Shown: positions 12,401-22,130, counted from the first letter of the stretch. The stretch: 64,000 nt of DNA from Escarpia spicata (GCA_963995525.1 OZ023217.1:24163494-24227493); one strand, 5' to 3'. A program made the numbers and translations. Notes: generated from the letters alone by a model not told the origin.

Positions 12401-14280
12401 TGGGCGTTCGCATAAGTTATGTAATGGGCGGTCGCATAAGTTATGTAATGGGCGGTCGCATAAGTTATGTAATGGGCGGTCGCATAAGTTATGTAAAGGG
12501 CGGTCGCATAAGTTATGTAATGGGCGGTCGCATAAGTTATGTAATGGGCGGTCGCATAAGTTATGTAATGGGCGGTCGCATAAGTTATGTAATGGGCGGT
12601 CGCATAAGTGATGTCATGTGCGGTCGCATAAGTTATGTCATGGGCGGCCGCATAAGTTATGTCATGGACGGTCGCATAAGTTATGTCATGGACGGTCGCA
12701 TAAGTTATGTAATGGGGGGTCGCATAAGTTATGTCATGTGCGGTCGCATAAGTTATGTCATGGGCGGCCGCATAAGTTATGTCATGGACGGTCGCATAAG
12801 TTATGTCATGGACGGTCGCATAAGTTATGTCATGGGGGGTCGCATAAGTTATGTCATGTGCGGTCGCATAAGTTATGTCATGGGCGGCCGCAGAAGTTAT
12901 GTCATGGACGGTCGCATAAGTTATGTCATGGGCGGTCGCGTAAGTTATGTCACGGGGGGGTCGCGTAAGTTATGTCACGGGCGGTCGCGTAAGTTATGTC
13001 ACGGGCGGTCGCGTAAGTTATGTCACGGGCGGTCGCGTAAGTTATGTCATGGGCGGTCGCGTAAGTTATGTCATGGGCGGTCGCGTAAGTTATGTCTTGG
13101 GTGGCCGCAGAAATTATGTCATGGGTGGTCGCAGAAGTTTGCAAATTCCCAAAATACATTTGATCATCGCGTATCACAAACATAAATTGCTACAGTGGTG
13201 CCACCTAACGAGTGAAACATGTTAATGCAGATTGACACTAATAGCCATTTTGAATCGTAAAAATTGCACACCCCACACCATTTTGGCGGGGGTTTGAACT
13301 AACACTAAACTTGTGATTTGTTTGGACATTGTGTAATTATAAGACCATCCATAAAAGATAGACAATGTGAGGAGGTTTAGCTAATAATGTTTATTGTTTG
13401 ACAGAACTCGCCCCCGTCGGCTGTGCTTGGGATGTCGTCTCCGTCGCCCCCGGTTCCTGGTTCCCCGTGTGGCTACCAGGTGGCAGCAGACATGCAGCCG
13501 TCAAGCCTCTACCAGCACCTCCAGCGACTACACCTCCAACAGTCGCAGTATGGCAGCGCCAGCAGTGCAACACCGCCGTCGAATTTCACGTGTCGAAGTA
13601 CGACGGCGTCGCCGCTGCTGCCCCATTCCAAGCCAGACGTGACGAACGCGTCACCGACCCACCACCGCAACAGTCCACCTCCAAACAACCTTCACATCAT
13701 CAAAGAGGACAGTTTCGATGCATGCGAGACGTCGGCGCGACTCGCAGAGATGTGCGACTGTAAAGCGAAGCTGCTTCAAAAACCGCATATCAGCATCACG
13801 GACACACACGGTCATGTGACGTCGATGTTGACGTCGCATGACGACGCGCTCTCCATGGTAAAACTTTCAGTGAATGGCAGTGGAGAGAACGCGACGACAG
13901 TGTCAGCGCCCTCTATTGACATGACCGTGAACAGTGGCAAGTACCCCTTGCCAACGTGTTTCACGTGGAACCATTACCCCGGGTTGCCGCAATATCCCGC
14001 CGTCAACCATGCCAATATTCCAATGGAGTGTGCCATGGAAGTAGACATGAACGCGGTGTCGCCATCGTCACTCATCTTCACGTCGCAGTTCGCCGCGCTG
14101 CAGGCACAGAAGGGCAGACAGGCTTTCACAACATTCAACCTCGACAACTACTGCAATCCGTGGGACACCTGCAGCAACTATGCGCGCAGTATCAGCACAG
14201 GCAGCGGCCAGCCCAGTAACCACCTCCCCACCGACACGACCAACGTCACCTCATTCAGCAAGCACTATGAGAATGCTTGA
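316..14280 (+). CDS. SIK3: Salt-inducible kinase 3 orthologue, C-terminal part (gene span, 8 exons)
   Basis: Spliced coding region joined from 316-410, 901-1270, 4130-4257, 8054-8172, 9132-9286, 9651-9877, 10505-10582 and 13405-14280. All junctions are GT-AG and all phases agree, giving about 681 residues to a TGA stop. The kinase and UBA domains must lie upstream of the window. Identification rests on blocks recalled from SIK3 and appearing in SIK3 order: RRHTVGV, LLQPPQL, LGRRASDGGAN, EPDSEAV, YLTNR..KRHTVAM, LHLPSERFSPVRRASDG and SLKQLQQECQQLQ. SIK kinases are AMPK-related, activated by LKB1 and restrained by PKA through 14-3-3 binding; they phosphorylate CRTC coactivators and class IIa HDACs. 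Four RRxS/T or KRHT sites here fit PKA/14-3-3 control. The long Ser/Pro/Gln-rich tail is typical of the family. The gene converges on the Jhy-like gene. Confidence 0.95.
411..900 (+). other. SIK3 intron, unremarkable
   Basis: AT-rich intron with a short (TAA)n run at about 779-794. Nothing else seen. Confidence 0.7.
901..1270 (+). CDS. SIK3: SIK3 exon b with RRHTVGV regulatory site
   Basis: A TTCTCACAG acceptor precedes 901 and GTGAGC follows 1270. The exon carries an acidic start (MEEFMNSDSDTEE), then RRHTVGV, a PKA-type 14-3-3 site matching the RRHTVGV block of SIK3, then a Ser/Gly-rich stretch and LLQPPQLYSA, which matches the LLQPP block just before the next site in SIK3. It ends in phase 1. 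The open frame continues into the intron to 1437, but that extension contains an inverted pair of CCACCCAAATGTTGG-like pieces and no family similarity. Confidence 0.92.
1755..2360. repeat. 43-bp minisatellite, about 14 copies
   Basis: Unit begins GAGAACTGCACCAAGCC and ends CACCAATGTTT. Copies are almost identical; one near 1893 lacks two bases. It lies in the SIK3 intron between exons b and c. The remainder of that intron (2361-3800) shows no gene. Confidence 0.97.
3812..4070. repeat. Imperfect CA-rich microsatellite
   Basis: Long degenerate (CA)n with ATGCA and ACACGC interruptions, ending about 60 bases before SIK3 exon c. Open frames here (His/Thr-rich or Cys/Val-rich) are products of the repeat. 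Confidence 0.95.
4130..4257 (+). CDS. SIK3: SIK3 exon c with LGRRASDGGAN site
   Basis: Acceptor GTGTTGCAG ends at 4129; donor GTAAGC starts at 4258. The exon encodes FGGSLGRRASDGGAN followed by a Gln-rich HLFSQQFQQEM segment. LGRRASDGGAN is nearly invariant in SIK3 and is a PKA/14-3-3 phosphosite. It starts with two bases completing a codon from exon b and ends in phase 0. Confidence 0.93.
4330..5885. mobile_element. Inverted-repeat element in SIK3 intron (non-autonomous, degraded)
   Basis: Sequence at 4330-4493 reappears reverse-complemented at about 5715-5885; shared blocks include GACAGACTGACTG, TCAGTGACCAG and TTATGCATGTA. A second pair, GGTTATCACTGTTT (about 4732) and CAGACCTGCCTACC (about 4922), returns inverted at 5631-5670. 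Identity by eye is about 80-85 percent. The middle holds two poly-C tracts (27 Cs at about 5404 and 10 at about 5522) inside a roughly 110-bp direct duplication, and no credible coding frame. Class cannot be set because the exact ends and target duplication are unclear. Confidence 0.75.
4762..4900. mobile_element. Palindromic miniature element nested in the inverted-repeat element
   Basis: Arms 4762-4820 and 4844-4900 are near-perfect reverse complements (TATACTTCTGTAAAGATG against CATCTTTACAGAAGTATA) around a TATATA loop. It interrupts the left arm of the larger element between its GGTTATCACTGTTT and CAGACCTGCC blocks, so it inserted later. Confidence 0.8.
6071..6418 (+). other. Unassigned 115-codon open frame with an Ig-like end
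   Basis: Open frame in the SIK3 intron. Its C-terminal third reads SVDELGMYHCVVQ and then STATVQLSV, a spacing like strands F and G of an immunoglobulin V-type fold, with a Cys 20 or so residues earlier. There is no clear B-strand Cys/Trp pair and no good splice context, and chance resemblance is quite possible. Confidence 0.2.
6749..7525. repeat. 41-bp minisatellite, about 19 copies
   Basis: Unit TCATCATGGGATGTGTCATG, then TGGTCGTCATTGTGAAGTATG. Copies differ at a few positions (TCATC/TCACC, TCGTC/TCATC). Located in the intron before SIK3 exon d. Confidence 0.97.
7570..8029. repeat. 49-bp minisatellite, about 9 copies
   Basis: Unit GGGGCATGCCATCTGGTCGT, then CATCATAGGGTGTGTCATGTGTTCATCAT. 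It is a derivative of the same vocabulary as the 41-bp array just upstream and stops about 25 bases before the exon d acceptor. Confidence 0.96.
8054..8172 (+). CDS. SIK3: SIK3 exon d
   Basis: Acceptor CTTGTAG ends at 8053 and donor GTAAGT starts at 8173. It encodes MTDAAAATCSIPVPLG and then SEAEPDSEAVD, which matches the acidic EPDQEAV block of SIK3. A 49-bp tandem array ends only about 25 bases upstream of the acceptor, and the polypyrimidine tract is poor. Ends in phase 2. Confidence 0.88.
8818..8942. repeat. CA run and 10-bp tandem repeat
   Basis: A short (AC)n run at 8812-8824 is followed at about 8847-8942 by nine to ten copies of CATGAACACA. Rest of the 8173-9131 intron shows nothing notable. 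Confidence 0.95.
9132..9286 (+). CDS. SIK3: SIK3 exon e with KRHTVAM site
   Basis: Acceptor TTTGCAG ends at 9131; donor GTAAGT starts at 9287. It encodes YLTNRGKLKRHTVAMTTP, then a Gln-rich helix-like segment and HPIRSRRG, paralleling the YLANRSKRHTLAM..QPFRSR block of SIK3. KRHT is another candidate basophilic phosphosite. The first base completes the codon from exon d. Confidence 0.92.
9651..9877 (+). CDS. SIK3: SIK3 exon f with SPVRRASDG site
   Basis: Acceptor TTTGACAG ends at 9650; donor GTACGT starts at 9878. The exon encodes LHLPSERFSPVRRASDG, the most strongly conserved SIK2/SIK3 tail motif and a PKA/14-3-3 site. It then runs through a Leu/Gln helix ending KQLQQECQQLQ. Ends in phase 0. 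Confidence 0.95.
9979..10011. other. Short perfect stem-loop
   Basis: GTTCACCTCCATAC at 9980 is followed after three bases by its exact reverse complement. It sits in a SIK3 intron, about 100 bases past the exon f donor. Confidence 0.8.
10185..10495. repeat. Degenerate tandem repeat of about 105 bp
   Basis: Blocks of GTGTACACTTGGAGCAGTG and TACACTTGGACTGGTATTATA recur at about 105-base spacing just upstream of SIK3 exon g. The open frames here are products of the repeat. Confidence 0.85.
10505..10582 (+). CDS. SIK3: SIK3 exon g, short Gln-rich
   Basis: A 78-base exon (26 codons) between CCCACAG and GTAGGT, both edges in phase 0. It encodes a Gln/His-rich segment (MELQQQHALHRQSLQ) matching the Gln-rich helix after the SPVRR site in SIK3. 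Direct repeats of about 105 bp fill the intron immediately upstream. Confidence 0.85.
12278..13136. repeat. 24-bp minisatellite, about 36 copies
   Basis: Unit GGGCGGTCGCATAAGTTATG plus TAAT. The 24-base unit keeps one frame open for 326 codons (repeat GGRISYVM) from 12205 to 13185. Variants are ordered: CATAAG units come first, GACGGTC and GCGGCCGC (NotI) units in the middle, CGTAAG units at the end. Probably intronic, upstream of the SIK3 terminal exon. The rest of the intron (10583-12277) shows nothing notable. Confidence 0.97.
13405..14280 (+). CDS. SIK3: SIK3 terminal coding exon
   Basis: Acceptor GTTTGACAG ends at 13404; the frame runs 291 codons to TGA at 14278-14280. It is Ser/Pro/Thr-rich with LYQHLQRLHLQQ (compare THQLQRLRIQ in SIK3), SPPPNN, and a block PHISITDTHGHVTSMLTS that looks conserved but whose role I do not know. 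GC content is well above the flanking intron, and the other frames in this span are shadows. Confidence 0.92.
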   Translation, partial: NSPPSAVLGMSSPSPPVPGSPCGYQVAADMQPSSLYQHLQRLHLQQSQYGSASSATPPSNFTCRSTTASPLLPHSKPDVTNASPTHHRNSPPPNNLHIIKEDSFDACETSARLAEMCDCKAKLLQKPHISITDTHGHVTSMLTSHDDALSMVKLSVNGSGENATTVSAPSIDMTVNSGKYPLPTCFTWNHYPGLPQYPAVNHANIPMECAMEVDMNAVSPSSLIFTSQFAALQAQKGRQAFTTFNLDNYCNPWDTCSNYARSISTGSGQPSNHLPTDTTNVTSFSKHYENA

Positions 14281-17200
14281 GGCGACTGGGTCGGTTTTGT
14301 TGTTGCTGTTTGCGGGCGCCGTGTTTGTGATTACCAGCTGCTGGTATAGCGTGATAGCCACCAACAGCAGGTAAATATGTTGCCCTGGTCTAGTACCGAT
14401 GCTGCCCGCTAGGTGGAGACACTGGCTGAGCCGGACTTTCGGAAGTGGCTGAGCCATTTTTGCTAATTGTGGGGCCAAACAAATGGGCAGGATACGCATT
14501 CGTGTTAGCTCTGTGTCATGCGTCTGTGTCGTAAGTGTCAGTAATGTCGACGACACAATCGAGACAGGACGAGAATGGCGAATACAGCCGAGTGCTTTCA
14601 GTTTCGACCGGTGTAGGAACGCTGGCGAGTCGTACTTATGACGTGGCGGTCATATTGATCCATTGCCGCACCTGGTGGCTCTTCTCTTGTGCCATAACGA
14701 CACTTTGCGTGCTCCCCCGCTGTGATGACCACTCTGTGCGTGTTAACAGATGTGACACCAACACAACAACCTGTCTACTACGACCATGTAACGAGTGCAC
14801 AAGGCTTACCGTGTTAACATGTGTTGTGCGAGCAGAGAAACTCTGCATTTGGAATGATCAGTCGTGTTTTATTGATGAAGTTAAACATGATGCCGGTTTT
14901 TGTTTTATTGAGCGCCTGGTGTCGTATGACTATGATACCGTTTACCAACTGGAGCCTCTTCCAGAGAGGTCTGATTTAACATGTGATCAGCACAGCCAAC
15001 GTGGTTGTTCCCAGTCTCTGTAGGATACTTGTGCATAGTAGTGGAAACTATAGGAAATGTGGACATCCGTGGGAGATACTTCCCTCCGTTACTTCTCTGC
15101 GATATGTCTCTGTATATAATGTACAGTCGGTATGCGTGTGTGCGTGTATGTGTGTGTACGTGGTGCTTCGACATCGCGCTAAAGCTGGCGAGGTATTTCT
15201 TATCATGTTTTACACGCGCTGGCAAATGTCTAATTTCTGGCATGGGTCCGAGTTGCGGGATGCGTTTAGGTAGGTCAGTTTACATTGGAACCATGTGTCG
15301 GTCGAGAATACTTGTTGTGTGAGAAATGACAGCCGTGTCTGGTGTTGTTTGCAACATCAGCCCATGCGATGGTAGAAATTGTACGAAGTTGTGCCATTCC
15401 ATTATGTAGCAGATTGAATGTTTTCTCTGTCGTCGCCAGACAGAGGCCGTCTATAGAAACTGACGGTACGTGGTTCTTTACACCCCGTTCCATCTGTCCT
15501 CCATGTCCGCTAAGCATCATCAGTTATTTTGTAATGATTAGTATTAGGTGATAAGGAAGCAGACTTACCTGGCATTGATCGCTTTTGGATCAGGTTTTAA
15601 ATTGAACACTTTGAAGGTTAGTTAAGTACGAGCTGTCGACGTGACCAGCGATCTATTGGTCTTATATGTTATACAAAGTCCCTACTGGATCAGTTTCAAA
15701 TGGCCTTTAGCTGCGTTCATACAGAGAAGTTTGACTAAGCTAATTGGACACTTTGTTTGTGTAAAAGCACTTCCAATTTATGGTTTTACTTAATTATTCC
15801 TTTTTAAGTGTACACTTCTTACTTCAAAGCATTGTGAAAACATTACCATATATGGTAGGTGTTGCATACACGTAAACTGACATGTTGATATAAATTAATT
15901 GTACTCGACTACCTACTCCATATGAATGCACCCTTAGGTCTTTGAACTATCCAAGAGAGGGCAGCACTATATCTATTTGTGAGCACAAACTTTGCAGGAA
16001 TTATGTCCTTTTGGTAATCACGGAGATTTCGTAACAGTCGAACTACACAGGTTCATGATGACACTGTCTTTGACAGTGACACCAGTGACGTGTCATTCTT
16101 AAAATTGAAATGCCAGCCAACTTTGTTTTTACTGGGCATAGTGTTTGCACATGGCACATTTGATGAAACCAACAAGTGGTCAACTTGACTGCCATCTTCA
16201 CTTGTAGCACTTTTAGAAGGTAACCAATTCGCCTCAGACAGTCACGTGGTTGCATCCCGTTGACAGATATGCAGCATTTCGCTCTTTGCAGTACATGTTT
16301 CGTGAAGGATGCCATCTTGTATAGAGAAAGCTACAATTTTCAAAATAGTCATAGCGTTAGGTTTATGAGTGTAATGTTTGGTGTACCATGTTCATGTTGG
16401 TATGACCTCTAGCAGTCGTACTAAGTTTGTGTTGGTATGTCCACTAGAGGTCATAACCAGTTTATGACCTCTAGAGGTTGTGGAAAGTTCGTGTTGATAC
16501 GATCTCTAGAGGTCATGGCAAGTTTGTGTTGGTATGTCCACTAGAGGTCATAACCAGTTTATGACCTCTAGAGGTTGCGAAAAGTTCATGTTGGTATGAT
16601 CTCTAGAGGTCATGGCAAGTTTGTGTTGGTATGTCCACTAGAGGTCATAACCAGTTTATGACCTCTAGAGGTTGTGGAAAGTTCGTGTTGATACGATCTC
16701 TAGAGGTCATGGCAAGTTTGTGTTGGTATGTCCACTAGAGGTCATAACCAGTTTATGACCTCTAGAGGTTGCGAAAAGTTCATGTTGGTATGATCTCTAG
16801 AGGTCATGGCAAGTTTGTGTTGGTATGTCCTCTAGAGGTCATAACCAGTTTATGACCTCTAGAGGTTGTGAAAAGTTCATGTTGGTATGATCTCTAGAGG
16901 TCATGGCAAGTTTGTGTTGGTATGACCTCTGAAGGTTGGGATGTGGTGTGGGGGTTTGAGAGGTAATTGGTAGGAAATGTGCAGGTTTTACACCAAAATA
17001 TATTTTGAAAATGTCTGGCATATGCCTTCGTCGCACCTTGGTCATGAATGTGTCACTATGACATTGATGCGTTAACTATCTGTTGGCTCATTGCACTTGT
17101 ACTCTGCTGCGTCAGTCTTAATGTCATGTCATGAATGACTTGCGTCGGTCTTAATGTTGTGTCATGAATGACTTGCGTCAGTCTTAATGTCGTATCATGA

Positions 17201-18570
17201 GTGACTTGTCTGGTCTTACAAGTTACTAGGGAAGTTTAATGTATAATGGTGCTTTCAATATCCGTACTTGTAATAATTATTATAATTTGTGTGAATTAAT
17301 GAATAAGTAATATATATAATATTGTATGCATATAATGTACATATTTTATTATACTAATTATTAGTAATATTATCAACTGTACAGAAGCTTATTGAATTAT
17401 ATGATACTCAGTTGTATATAGCCATGTGTGAATTGTGACGCGGCGCCCAGAGGCAACGAAGTGTGCTGCGATTCTCGCAATGTGTACATAGATGCGAATA
17501 TATCGCTGCCTAATGGTGCATGTTTTATGTGGCGCAGAAATGGCCAATGTTCCCTAGTGGACGCCTGTACATCTAAGGTCGGACGTTGTAGGTGAATCAA
17601 GATGTATGTTTATTGTAGTATTCTGCTGCGTGGTGGAGAGCGTAGACCTCTAGTATTCCGCAGAACTGTACCGAATGTTTAAAATGTCACAGTGCCGCGT
17701 ATTGCAAACAAATAACTTACACTCTTTTCTAAATTCCACTTTTATCACGGACGTTCTTGCACTTTTGTACGCCAGCGAAGATAAGTGCTCAGCGGCAAGT
17801 TTTTATTGCACACAAAATTATCCTTCAAATAAATTAAGATTTACCAGTGTGTACTGTTAAACTGGAAATGATGTCACCTTGTATTTGTTAATCTTCACTT
17901 TCGTCTCTGTGTATGGACGGTTGACGATCACATCAGATTGTGTACAAATTAGCATTCACATGTTGTGTTTAACAGACAAGAATGAGTCAATTTGTATGTA
18001 TACAGTCCATACCGATGACCCCATCACATTGATGTAACATTTTATCAGTTCGATGTCATTCACCTCCACTCGTGGTTATTTACAAACTGTGATTCTGCTG
18101 CAGATGGCCCACTCAGTTTGTTACCGGTGTGTGGGTGTTCACTGGTTCTTTCTCTTTGGCAGTGTACCGGTGTGTGGGTGTTCACTGGTTCTTTCTCTTT
18201 GGCAGTGATATTAGCGGACACTATTTGTTTTCACTGTTGCGGAGAAAGTGAAATGCTTTTAATGTCCGGACATTTGTGAGATGTGCCAGGCAGGAAGGAC
18301 TGATGTTCTGTACAGTTGGCTGTTGTTGATTGGTTTAGCATGTCACATGGTCTGCTTTATAAAGTGGGTCACAGCGGTCATGATATCTACATACGTACAG
18401 CCATCAAACAGCCATGTTTCAGCGTCAACACTGAATTCTGTCCGTTGTATTTATGTATGTAACAATTGTGTGAGAATATCTTGCGTGTCATTCAGCATGA
18501 TTTCTAGGTGTGTCTGCTTGGGGTTGAAAGCACAGTGTGTGTATTATTAGAAATAAAACTATATTAAATT
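14281..18570 (+). other. Presumed SIK3 3' untranslated region
   Basis: No coding exon was recognised after the stop. AATAAA occurs at 17828 and at 18552, the latter in a plausible terminal context, so the 3' UTR could be about 3.5 or 4.3 kb. The 162-codon frame at 14535 has no family likeness. Contains a 43-base perfect duplication at about 18122-18208 and a threefold 40-base repeat (GTCATGAATGACTTGCGTC) at about 17105-17215. Confidence 0.5.
16385..16935. repeat. 97-bp tandem repeat built from palindromes, about 5 copies
   Basis: Units start at about 16441, 16538, 16635, 16732 and 16829. Each contains CTAGAGGTCATAACCAG followed by TTTATGACCTCTAG, an inverted pair that can form a 12-13 base-pair stem, plus a separate ATCTCTAGAGGTCATGG. 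It lies in the presumed SIK3 3' UTR. Confidence 0.93.
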
Positions 18571-18629
18571 GTTCATGGATGTGTTTTGAATTGGTCTAGT
18601 TCTCACCATCACTGCCCCTACTTAAACTG

Positions 18630-18945
18630 TTGCAGTGACTTCCAGTTGCATATCGAATCAAATTCAAGTTAATCAATATCGCATACCATGCCTTTTCTAC
18701 ACAACAACTATACTATACAACTTGTTTAGTCTCCTGTTGTTTGTTCAACCTCAGATCATCAGTTTTACAACAACATTTTATTCTTAAAACTAAGTTTAAC
18801 ATCAACAAACTTGCTTTCTCTGTAGCTGCACCCAAAATCTGGGATTAACTCACTATCACTTTAAAATCATCTGAACCGATAACCACCTTTCATAAAACAC
18901 TCAAGACTTGTTCGTTTGAAATCGCATTCCCGCCCTAAACCTTTG
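18630..18945 (+). mobile_element. LINE fragment, reverse transcriptase C-terminal region
   Basis: Conceptual reading has LPVAYRIKFKLINIAYHA, later NLRSS and FSVAAPKIWD, the typical order of the C-terminal region of L2/CR1-group LINE proteins (LHWLPVRYRIKFK.., FSVAAPKLWN). The usual Trp of HWLPV is a stop (TGA) here and another stop follows WD, so it is dead. The 5' part is missing. Confidence 0.75.
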
Positions 18946-19869
18946 GTGGTCAATTGCTCTAATGATGACTCTTGCATGTCCCTGGTCACAATTTTGCCTG
19001 ATGATTCTTGTCATGCCTCTGAGCTCAGACTCCTGAGGGCATAGGAGCTATAGAAGTTAAGTATTATTAGTTTTATACCACATTTTTATACCAGACACAG
19101 AACAAGATGTAGCCACTCTCTAGCTCACGCTCTCGTACAATAGAGGCTACCTGCCTTGGCATCTCAAGTCTAATCATAACTAACTTACACATGGAGCAAG
19201 AAGCCAAGAGCAACAATTATCACTACTACTACACAGTGGCGCCCTCTTCAGAGTGACTGACCCCAATGGTTCCATCTTTCTCCAACAGGTGAAAAACTTA
19301 CAAGGGATACATAAGTAAATAACTCTGATTTACTCTAAGTGAGTGGAGCGTGGCCCCTGGGAGGAGATACTAACACATTGTGCTCAAAGTTAGCATATTA
19401 AAGGGAAACAAAAGGCATTTGTGTCGGCCTATACACCTAAGAGTTAATACAATTAAATCATTTGCATCTACAATCAACAGTATCATGCATAATTTATTTT
19501 CAATGTGGGAGATTCTAATGAAACCTAAATTCTCGACGGCTGACATATTGAGACACGCCCCTGATGCTGGACCGATAAGAGCCTAGAGCTTCTTTGATCT
19601 TGATGCTGCAGTGATGTGTCGAATGTCTAAAATAATCATTTCCAGCTCATGTTGGTTTTTCATATTCCACTCAATCCAGAGTGACACTTATACCAACTGT
19701 TAAATACCACACAGTTGCATTCATGCGAACATAACATTTTAGCAGTTGCAGCCCCCAAACAAATTTGGTGACGCAATATTCTCAGTTTGGCAACTGGCTA
19801 TTTGGGAAGAGTAGGCATTGGTGATGATTCATTGATTCAGAGGACCCTCAAACTATTCAACCTAAGAGC

Positions 19870-20055
19870 AAATCTAAACAAGAAAAAATGCACTCCCGCT
19901 TAGAGTGGCTGAACCGTGGAATAGTTTACCTGATTTGGTAATACAAGCTAGATCAATAAATTCATTTAAAAACTGCCTTGACAAATTCTGGTCAACCCAA
20001 GAGATTCTATACGACTATGAAGCCCCACTAACATTAAATACTGGAACAAATTAAT
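19870..20055 (+). mobile_element. LINE 3' fragment
   Basis: Reads LRVAEPWNSLPDLVIQA, then INSFKNCLDKFW and YDYEA, the end signature of a LINE reverse transcriptase protein, followed by a stop. About 180 bases survive. A different LINE tail follows within 60 bases. Confidence 0.75.
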
Positions 20056-20094
20056 TAAAATATTGATATAAAAATTTACAATAAGAGTATAGAT

Positions 20095-21000
20095 AGAGTA
20101 TATGTTAATAAGTTTTTAAGAGTCTTGATCGATCATAAGCTCAACTAGAAGGAGCATGTTAGCATGATAAATTCCAGTGTCAAAAACTATTGCCATTATG
20201 TACAGAGCAAGATACATACTTGACAAAAACTCACTTTTTATATTATATTGTTCACTATTTCTCCCCTATATATCATACTGCTGTGAAGTCTGGGGCAGCA
20301 CTTATAAAACTATTGTTCACCGTGTTTTATTTTACAGAAGAAAGTAATCAGGCTAACTAGCAATGAGACTTTTTATGTAATACTAATACATTATTTTGTG
20401 ATTTAGATATATTTAAGCTGCCTGATGTAATAAAAGTGAAAATTTCTATTGTACTGTTCAAGACTAAAAATAAGATGTTGCCGTATAACCTTCAAGAATT
20501 CTTTACTACTAACCATGATTCAATACATTTGACACGTCAAAGTAAAAAGATGAAACACGTGTATGCTTGCACAACTTTGAAATCTATGTGTATATCGGTA
20601 TTTGGGGTAAAATTATGGAACTCCTGTGATGAAAAAATAACTAGTTCTGCAGCAGTTCAAATACTCAAAACAAGATTTAAGCACTTGGTTAGTAATAATT
20701 ACCATGCACACACGTAAAACGAAAATGATGAATTTACGTATATATGTATATATATATATATATACAAATGTAACTGAAAAAAATGAATGAGATTGCTTTC
20801 TAAAGATATATTTCCATGTTGTTACCAATGTTGTGTTTAATATACTTGTACAAGTTATGGTCGTGTTGGGGGAAGTGATTAATAAGTACAACACTTCTGT
20901 CTTCCCCCATTTCCATGTGTAAATGTTTATGTATTGTATATTGCGTGTAGTTCTCTTTGCATGCATTTTCCACTTGCAAATAAACAATCAATCAATTAAT
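20095..21000 (+). mobile_element. LINE 3' end with AATC-type tail
   Basis: Pieces of LIDHKLN, SYCCEVWGSTYKTI and KKVIRLTS are visible across frameshifts at 20125-20365. An intact 93-codon frame at 20436-20717 has GVKLWNSCDEKI and FKHLV, the C-terminus of a CR1/L2/Jockey-type reverse transcriptase. AT microsatellite at 20738-20765 and a terminal AAATAAACAATCAATCAATT at about 20979 look like a LINE 3' tail. Confidence 0.8.
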
Positions 21001-21529
21001 CATGCCCAGAGGGCTTTAAATGGACCACCTGTTCATGGCTGCCAATGAGCTAAGAACACCATTCTAAAATAATCAGTTCTTAGGATAATCAGTGATAACT
21101 TCCTTCATACTAAGTCCCTGAAAAATTGTGATATGCTTTTTGAGATAACATGCATAAACTCTGCCAAAAATTTTCAAGACACATTATTTTTTACCCTTGG
21201 AAAATTCAATTATAATTTATTGGTCCCTTTAGAGCCCCCTGAGCATGACAGGGTACATGTAAATATTATATTGAGTTGTAGCCTAGTTTATATGATAAAA
21301 TAGTTTTTACTGAAAGTATAATGTATATCTATTAATTTACTTGCACACCTTAGATAAGATTTATATTTTATGGAGAGGATGTTTCATTTCCAGGGGTGGG
21401 GTGCACGAATTTGATGTGATGCTTATAAATAATATTATATCATTTGTTTTTGCACGCAAATTCTTATGAGCCTGAACCAGGGTTTCTTACTAGCAACAAC
21501 TGAACATAACGCTTCAAATGCTTTGTTGT

Positions 21530-22130
21530 ATCAGGTGTAACAGGTATCAGGTGTAACAGGTGTGACATATATTGGTGTGACAGGTGTGACACGCGTGACA
21601 CATAGGCATGTACATATATTAGGCATGAGTAACATGTGTAACATGTGTGACAAGTGAGATATATATATGACATGTGTAACATGTGTCACATGGCAAATGA
21701 GACATGTGACAGGTGTATCAGGTGTAACAGATGTGACATTTGTAACATGTGTAACCGTTGTGACAAGCGTAACATGTGACAGGTGTGTAACAGGCGTACC
21801 ATGTGTGGCAGGTGTAACATTGGTGACAGGTGTAACCAGTGTGACATGTGAAACATATGTAACATGTTATAGGTGTAAACGGTGTGAGGTGTAACCAGTG
21901 TGACAGGTGCAACATGAGTAACCAGTGTGACAGGTGAAACAGATGTGATAGGTGTCACACTTGTCACACCAGTTACTCATGTTGCCCCTCTCACACTGGT
22001 TACACCTGTCACAAATGTTACACATGCTACATATTTTACACCCTTCACACCGGTTACACCTGTCACAAATGTTACACATGTCACAGGTCGGACAGGTGAC
22101 ACAGGCGACTGATGTGACCAATGTGACATG
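21530..22130. repeat. Tandem array of TGTGACAGGTGTAAC-like units with an orientation flip
   Basis: 9-15 base units (GTGACAGGTGTAAC, ACATGTGTAAC) run in plus orientation to about 21955, then in the reverse complement (GTTACACCTGTCAC, TGTTACACATG) to about 22085, then plus again. The two halves are complementary. All open frames in both strands here are Thr/Val/Cys-rich artefacts. Confidence 0.93.

Noticed and set aside
12205..13185. 326-codon open frame of an 8-residue repeat as a protein gene
   Set aside because: It is the 24-bp minisatellite (a multiple of three) read through; no splice, start context or family support, and it sits in an intron.
14535..15023. 162-codon frame after the SIK3 stop as a separate gene
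   Set aside because: No recognisable domain, no splice or start support; most simply part of the SIK3 3' UTR.
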